This document shows positions 57,441-64,000 of a stretch of 64,000 nucleotides of DNA, piece by piece. Where the stretch lies: contig NC_056754.1 in the NCBI RefSeq assembly GCF_018687715.1, positions 10,697,501 through 10,761,500 of the forward strand, in the 5' to 3' direction. The notes beneath the pieces are model-generated. The model made no database searches. It was not told where the DNA came from and was given only the letters and a program-made list of their open reading frames with translations. Numbering within the stretch: the first letter of the stretch is position 1; the number at the start of each line of letters is the position of its first letter. A program made the translations under genes and the position numbers. The DNA is from Carya illinoinensis (Eukaryota; Streptophyta; Magnoliopsida; Fagales; Juglandaceae).

Positions 57441-59460
57441 AAGAGTATATCACATTGCAGTTGTTTTTTCTCCTGTTCTTTTAACTTCTGTAGATAAATC
57501 AAGGTCTAATATTTGATTCAACATGATTACAAAGTAATATTTTTGTTTTGAAAACCTCTTCAAACAGACTAGTATTGCTCAATTGCATTGACGGGACAAA
57601 ATTGCAGATGATACTTGTTTTCATCTTTCAATTTATATTACAATGAAGGATTCTCCCCTCCTCGCCTCGCAGATAGTTCTGATTAGTAATGCAGCTATTT
57701 TCTTAAATTTTAAATTAATTCATAATTCCATATACACTAGGCAGGAGAGTATATCAGTCGGGAACTCAACATTACACATTACACGTTTTAATTTTTTTAT
57801 TTGATTTCTGCTAAACTAATTGAGTTGTTTTATTCATCATTCATACACTAAATACTTAAGAGAAAATGAAGTAAAAAAATTAAAACATGTGTAGTTTGTG
57901 GTATCTGAAATGCTAAGTACTATTTATATTAGAAATACACAGCATCACAACAGGGCTAGAATTCTAATGGGTAGTGGGTACGTAAGGTACCTCTTTATGT
58001 TTTCATTGCACTCTGTTGCTCGAATGCCGGTTTCCATTCACCGATCAACGCACTTTGGTAAATGGTTTCATTGATCGCACACCTATTAGTGATAGACCTA
58101 ACACGCTGGACTTTATTTAGGCCCGGTTGGGATGGTTGAAATCACTTATTTCATTTTATCTAATAATTATAATTTTTTCAAAATTTCAAATAAAATATAA
58201 TAAACAATTCAAAATTTTCAAATCTTAAAATAAAAATAATATTAAAAAATAATATTTTAACAAGATTTTATTTAATTTTCTTTCATCTCAACACAGTATC
58301 TAAACCTTAGTTTTCTTTTGTCATCAACACTCGACGCACAGAATAAATAGATTGGATATATACTACATCATCATTTATTGGCCGTAGTTTATACTCATGT
58401 TCAATCCAGCCCATTACGTGCTTTAAGATGTAGCAATCCAGGCTCCTAGCTACGGCATCATAATTCAGAATTTGTTTGCAATTATATACGAGATAAGCCA
58501 ACACTCACTGTTTTTTTGGATAAACGATTGAATCTTATCGAAAGCGCAGGGCGCAATCCTAATCATAGAACACCGGACCATTTTAACACCTGAAGTTTCC
58601 AAATTACCACAAAAGGATTTCATGCTGTTTGGTTTGAGACAACTGAACCGGGCATGCCGACTCTTTCCTTCACTGCTGGTTGTGGTTCTGAGAAAAGAGG
58701 GAAAAAAGTGAAATGTTCAATGTTTACTGGACAAGTTCCAACATGCAACCATGCAAGGAATAACTAAATTCCACCATACAAGATTATACAAAAGGGAAAA
58801 AAACATGAGCAGAATTCACAAAGCTTTAGTCGAAGTAAGAAAGTGGGGTTTTTTTTATATCATTCAACTGGAACTCTTTTTTCTTTCTAAAAAAGTATAC
58901 ATCCCGACCTCATATTGGCAAAGGAAAAGGGTAACTACATTGAACCTTCATTTTTTTGTAGCCCTCAATTACACACAAACACATGATGGCAAAGTCTTAG
59001 AGATTGTTAGTGATCTTCTTGCATAAGTTGAACTATATGAATGCAGCGTCATCTGGACTAAAAATCGGGTACCAATTGCAGTGCAGAGCGGATGAACTAT
59101 AAACTTGCAGCTCAATTTGATGGTCACATGGCCATCAATGCTCAAACAAAATGAATTGACGACCCACATCACAAACAACAAATTCTATTCTTGGAAGTTT
59201 AAAGAGCCACAAATACAACAAGATATATCTAAAAAAAAAAAATACAACAAGATATGATAACTAATTCCAAAAAGTCGGATATTTAACTTACCGTGCCCAC
59301 TTCCCATGCTGGATATCCTGCTGGGTTATTAGGCATGCTATTCAAGTTTAATTATAACAGCAAATTGCAACAATATGAACTATGAAGTACAGGAAATAAA
59401 AAGAGCAATGGATATGAGGAGAAATACATAATAATAATATTAATAAGAAGAAGAATAAGC
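57441..59460. other. Intergenic between ARFRP1 and CTF8
   Basis: 3' flank of ARFRP1, a Tourist-like MITE (58120-58306), then 3' flank of CTF8. No gene is supported. Confidence 0.5.
58120..58306. mobile_element. Tourist-like MITE
   Basis: TTA duplications (58117-58119, 58307-58309) and ends GGCCCGGTTGGGATGG and reversed GGTTTAGATACTGTGTTGAG. The interior matches the AT-rich block of the other members, such as ATAATTTTTTCAAAATTTC. Confidence 0.65.
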
Positions 59461-59923
59461 TTAACTGGAAATGATGGCCTTTGGCCTCGTCTTGAACAAT
59501 ATCCGATGCCGAATGACGCCGATAACTTCTAATTCCACTCTAGACGAAAAATCACAGTCACCGATCTCATGGTCTGGGTCGGAGTGTTTAGTTTTCTTCA
59601 GAACCAACAGTGGCTTCTTCAACGAGACTTTCGATCCCGTCAATTCATGATACCCAACCGTAAAAGTATACACCTCCTGAACCAAATTGAAAAAAAAAAA
59701 AAACCCTTATTAGAATCATTCTTGACTGATAGATTAAACGATAATATAATCAATGAAGAAAGAAAAAAAGAACCTGAGAAGAAGGGCGGCAGAGGATGCC
59801 GATTTGGAGGTTTTGGAGGCGGTCTTGGAAGGAAGGTTGAGCTTCTACTGCGCCTTGCAACTCTAAGATTGCCCATTCGGGGCAATTCCCTTCACCGCAG
59901 TTGCACTTCACTCGAATTTGCAT
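59461..59923 (-). CDS. CTF8: Chromosome transmission fidelity protein 8 (CTF8)
   Basis: Two exons, 59774-59923 and 59461-59676, give 121 residues, the usual length. Exon 1 begins MQIRVKCNCGEGNCPEWAIL and carries the conserved LELQG; exon 2 has YTFTVGYHELTGSKVSLKKP followed by LLVLKK, and ends IRHRILFKTRPKAIISS, the conserved family tail. CTF8 joins DCC1 and CTF18 in the alternative RFC clamp loader that loads PCNA and supports sister-chromatid cohesion in the nucleus. An in-frame ATG 13 codons upstream exists, but the family starts at MQIR. An AAACGACGTCGTTT palindrome lies about 190 bp upstream (60109-60122). A 173-codon plus-strand ORF overlaps and is spurious. Confidence 0.9.
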
Positions 59924-60107
59924 TCTTCCGTTTTTGTTGTTTTGCGTCGTCTTTGGGCTCAAGATTGAAGAACCAAGGAATTCCTTCTCCTGCCTGCGTA
60001 CCTGGGTGTTCCTACTTCTATCAAAGATTGGGAATTGGCGGCACGAAATTGGAAGAGTCCCGCCTTCAAGAAAAAGCCTTCGCCCTCTAGGGTCTGCTCG
60101 CTCTTAA

Positions 60108-60122
60108 AAACGACGTCGTTTC
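60108..60122. promoter_or_regulatory. Palindrome AAACGACGTCGTTT near the CTF8 start
   Basis: A perfect 14-bp palindrome about 190 bp before the CTF8 ATG. Similar AAACGG(A/T)GTCGTTT sequences sit just inside the two MULE left ends (5294, 19229), so it may be a general plant promoter motif. Confidence 0.4.
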
Positions 60123-60129
60123 TCAAATG

Positions 60130-61091
60130 AATAAATAAATCCAGTTATTCGTAATTTATTTATTTTTAAAAAACAATAGTGTTATTGTATATTTAAAACA
60201 TCAGAAATATGCAGTCACTTTTAATACTCTTGCATATTTTTTATACACTCCACTAATATGATTGGCTATATCTCTTTTTGTTAATCTAAAATAACTATTT
60301 TGATCAATCATATATGTAGCAAAACCCTTTGACAAATGTAATCAATGTATAATCATTTGCGATTGCAAAAGATTTGCTACCTTCGGTTGTGTGGCGGATA
60401 TCAAACATAAAGCTACTTTGAATTATGCTAATGGAAAATTTGGCTAGTTGCTTGTTAATTCAATCGTTTCATTCATAAATCCCAGCTCTCCATTGTGTTC
60501 ATTAACAGATGCCAGTTAAAGGGTAACAAATCACTGATTCACAAATCTATATTATGGGAATGGGATCATAAATGAAACAATATCAAAAGAAAAGAAGAGA
60601 TGAAACTAATGGCAACTTATCAGAAGCGATTTAACAAAATATCAGTGGTTTAAGTCTAATATCACAAGATGAATACAGTGATCCAGTGTTTTGGTCATCA
60701 ACTTTCCTCCTAGACTCCTGCTAATCGGATCAGTTGTCGAACTAGAATGCTTGGAAAACAAACACAGTGGGATGGGCAACTGAAGTTACAGCTTAAGCAA
60801 AGAACAGCAACTAGAGGCAACACAAGCCCAGTGGCATTACACGGTGTAAATTGATAAAAGACAAGTGCCCCATGCATGCTCCCTGATTAACAATACAGCT
60901 CCAGACAGAAGTATGCATAACTACAACTACAGCCTAGCTGCTTCTTAAAAAGAACAAGGAATCAACTTGGATAGGAATCATGCTGCAGTGGGGAATTAGC
61001 ACAAGAAACCAAAAGGTTATAGGCATGGAAGCATCTTTCTACGAGGTCTCTAAAGCTGTACAAATGAAGTCAGTACACATGGATTTGCCTA
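60130..61091. other. Intergenic: CTF8 promoter flank and MBD 3' UTR
   Basis: AT-rich at first, then less AT-rich sequence downstream of the MBD stop that may be its 3' UTR. A plus-strand ORF (60980-61282) is antisense and not supported. Confidence 0.4.
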
Positions 61092-62638
61092 TTATTGGCA
61101 TCTATTGTCTCCTGATCCTCTCCCTTCACTTTGTTGGTGGAGAACAGTGGTACCTGAATTCTGTAAGCCAGCATGCCCTGTTTGCAGTAATACAGGATCT
61201 ACCAGAGCTTGATGTCTATAATCAGGTTCCTCCGCAGTATCAAACTGCTGACAAAAAAAATCAGTTTGACAAGAGTTATTGAAAGCAACATTCGATGAGG
61301 TCAAGCCACTACTTGTTTGGGTTTGCGATGAGCTTTGTTGTGACTGAAAGGAGTTATGAATATCAAGAACACAATCCACTGGAATTGCACCAGTCAGAGT
61401 TTTTATGGCGAAGTCTATGCATGGGTCCATCCATGAATCACAAAAGGTCATATTGAGAGGTGATCCAGGCTTCTCATAGTCGCTGTACTTATTTTCAACC
61501 TTCCAAGCATGCTGCTTTGGAGTAGCTAGGTTCTGGAAAGGCAAAACAACTGGGCATCCTTGCTTCACGTCACCCTTAATTTTTGTTTCTACCTTAGTTT
61601 GCTCTGGAAAAGCTAAAGCAGCCAAGTCCCCAGTAGCATGCTGACTATCGGTTGATATCTCTGACAGTTCTGTGCTTTTGGGACTGTCAACACCTACTCC
61701 AGTGAGAGTCTTTATAGCAAATTGGATGCATGGATCAGACCATAGATCCATGGAAGGCAGTTCGATAGGAATATCTGGTTTCTCATTGTTTTCTTTCCCT
61801 TTTTCGACCTTTCCAGCATGTTCTTCCAAAATAGCTGCATTCCCCACAGGCAAAGCAGTAGAGGATTGTTGCTTTTGCTCATCCTTAAGCTCTCTTTGTG
61901 TCTTTCCAGTATGCTCTACTGGAGTGGTCAAGTCTGCATAACTATGTGTTCTATTGGTGGACTCCAACACTTTTGTGCTTTTAGAGCTGTCAAAATTACT
62001 CTTTGCTTCCAGCCCACCCTCAAGCTGAGTAGGCTGCTGGGATTCCCAAGGAGCCAAACTACCAGGGGAACAACATGGAGGTGTACTAGCCCCTGCCTCA
62101 CCTGACTGCTTAACAACAATTCGCCGGGCTCGACTAGTTTTTAGTTCTGGGGTTGGATCAATATCAAGTCCAGCCAGTCGTTTTGAAGCTCGACGAGGCA
62201 AGTTATATTCCTTTTTATTTTTAGGTTTGCGCATACCAAGTTGGGCCTTTCCAACTTCATGCATTGTCCCCTCATTTTTCAATGATTGATTATCCGGAAG
62301 AAATCCAACTGCAGGACCAGAAACAAGCAAACTTTCAGCAGAATCACTCTTCCCTTTTATCTGCTCCGAAACCTTGGCTTCCAGCAGGTTTGAGCTGCTC
62401 AAATGAATGTCCAGCCTTCCTGCTGCAAGTATTGAATATAGATCAGATGCAACATCTTAGTTTTTGGCTTGTGGAGTAAGGATTATCAACAAAACCATGA
62501 CTGAACTTCTATATCAGTGCATGTGTGCGTATCATACACATGCACACACACACGTGTATATATATTACCTGTAGATAGACAAGAATAGGATGCAAATACT
62601 TCCATCAGTTAAATGTTCTATCAAGCCCCAATCTAACA

Positions 62639-62676
<38 letters not shown>

Positions 62677-63949
62677 CATGTCTTCTTGAACAAGAAATAA
62701 AAGTTAAGTTTAACATTGAAAAAACCGAATGCTAATGTGATTTCTTGCCATGAATCATTCCACCATTTTCCAATAGCTTAAGTTTTCACAGTAAATGATT
62801 ATTAACAAATTTTAATGATGATTTTTTTTGAGAAAATTGTGAAGTATCATACTCTTCCCATGATAAAATGAAACTCTAACATCTATGCCCCACCGAAAGT
62901 AACGGATGAAAGAAAATTGATGAGAGGAAAACATGTGACAGCTCTGAAATAATATCAAATTGAGATGAAAAAATAGAACTTTACACTGATCAGAAGTGTG
63001 TTCAGAGAGAGGCAGACATTTTTCAGTACAGACAGATTTAGGTATCTGTTCATCCTTTGCCATGTCATTGAGCTTCGGGCTCTGATCACAAATGATCTGT
63101 TCCCCAGGGATCCTTAGTGCTAATTTCTGGTTCTTTGCAACATCATGTGACTAAGAGAGTAACAAAAAGAAGACATCTGGTTAAATAAGTACATTTGCCC
63201 TCTCATCTAGAGCTAATAAATTGAGAACAGTTAATAGATAATACATATTTCCAAAGACCATATAGATCTAAATGATGAACAAACCTCCAAATCTATAGTC
63301 AACATCTCATTCAAAAACATAAAATAATAAAAAAAATTGTTCCATCTTTCCAAAAGCTTCAATTGTGATATCACTCATCTATGAACTGGCCATCCTAAAG
63401 CTGAAATGAAAGAATAAAGATATTGCGGATGATAAAACAACTTAAAGTGATGACAAAGATATGAACTTGGTAGATTCAATCATGACTGGACTTACAGAGG
63501 TGCTATCACATTCCAATTCCATACCAATGCTGACTTTGTCCTTCGGCTTGTATGCAAGCCTTCCTAATTCCCCAGTTTCAAGATAGCGAGATACATCCTT
63601 CATGGAGCGGAAAACATATCCACTAACAGGATCAGTGTAGAGCTGCAGAAATCAAATACTGATCAAGGACAGACAATTTTCCACGGCTAAGCAATTCATA
63701 ACATCTAGAGTACAAACAATTTTCTAATATTAGATGACGAAGCAAAACATGACAAGAAACTAGCACAATGTGACATGACCCTTGAAAAAGACATGGAAGA
63801 CTTGCAATTAAATGAGAAAAGAAATCTGATTGAAACCAAAATACCAGAAAAAGGAAGTAGAGGTTGAGTACCGGGTCTTTTCTGATCTTATGACCCTTTT
63901 TTGTTACTCTGACTTCTTTGATCCATCCTGGAGGTAATCCTTCTGCCAT
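61092..63949 (-). CDS. MBD13: Methyl-CpG-binding-domain protein, MBD13-like
   Basis: Four exons: 63872-63949, 63496-63642, 62985-63150 and 61092-62422, 573 residues in one frame. The N-terminal MBD (about 1-75) reads LPPGWIKEVRVTKKGHKIRKDP, then LYTDPVSGYVFRSMKDVSRYLETGELGRLAY. Residues 204-217 hold LPRRASKRLAGLD, a basic motif also seen in plant MBD12/13 proteins. Two copies of a DPCI.FAIKTLTG motif lie at 356-372 and 459-475; their function is unknown. The MBD family reads methylated cytosine in the nucleus, though some plant members do not bind mCpG. The first exon ends G|GTACTC. Synteny supports MBD13; the number of MBDs (one seen) should be compared with other plants. Confidence 0.8.
62642..62674. 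repeat. (AC)n microsatellite in the MBD intron
   Basis: About 16 AC units in intron 3 of the MBD gene. Confidence 0.9.
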
Positions 63950-64000
63950 AGCTTTCTCAACTACAACCTAGTTTGCTTGAATAATCAAACTTTTCATCTC

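Noticed and set aside
59569..60090. 173-codon plus-strand ORF
   Set aside because: It is antisense to the two CTF8 exons and their intron, with no family match. CTF8 conservation explains the open frame.
60980..61282. 100-codon plus-strand ORF near the MBD 3' end
   Set aside because: Antisense to the MBD13-like gene's C-terminal exon and 3' flank; no family match.

Overview
This window is nuclear DNA from a woody dicot-type plant. The signs are AT-rich intergenic DNA, GT-AG introns, plant gene families and dense plant transposons. The repeat style and gene sequences would suit a Fagales species such as walnut or pecan, but that is an inference; nothing here fixes the species. All coordinates were read by eye and may be off by a base or two.

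Layout. Left edge (1-4.6 kb): a possible last exon of an unrecognised membrane protein, a GC-rich minisatellite, and an intact single-exon TMEM161-family membrane protein gene (minus). 4.8-31 kb: mostly transposons. These are a MITE, a 1.2 kb Mutator-like element (MULE), a 9 kb non-autonomous LTR element with 3.2-3.3 kb LTRs, a run of small AT-rich MITEs, and a 4.2 kb MULE related to the first. The 9 kb element keeps only a gag start and a pol end, and carries an opposite-strand ORF. After these comes a three-exon gene I assembled from splice signals (27574-29055, minus). It encodes a 124-residue protein resembling the COR27/COR28 cold- and clock-regulated family, and its upstream DNA holds five evening-element motifs. 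31-41 kb: a Copia retrotransposon (minus) with matching 5-bp target duplications, split by a solo LTR of the same family as the 9 kb element, followed by an RPS25 retropseudogene. 41-46 kb: MITEs, a hAT-type element and a hexose-transporter pseudogene fragment.

Right third (46.3-64 kb): a gene-dense block. It holds a SIS-domain 6-phospho-3-hexuloisomerase-like gene (minus), a protein phosphatase 1 inhibitor-2 gene (minus), an ARFRP1/GB1-type ARF-like GTPase (plus), CTF8 of the alternative clamp loader (minus) and an MBD13-like methyl-CpG-binding-domain protein (minus). From memory, this order matches Arabidopsis At5g52190 to At5g52230, and the TMEM161 gene may be the At5g52180 counterpart. 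If so, about 40 kb of transposons has been inserted into an ancestral gene run.

The genes do not form an operon-like pathway. They share a locus: PP1 control, Golgi trafficking, sister-chromatid cohesion, methylated-DNA reading, sugar-phosphate chemistry and cold/clock signalling. The most unusual material is the chimeric LTR element with its opposite-strand ORF and palindrome-bearing tandem arrays, the MULE pair, and the evening-element cluster at the COR27-like gene.
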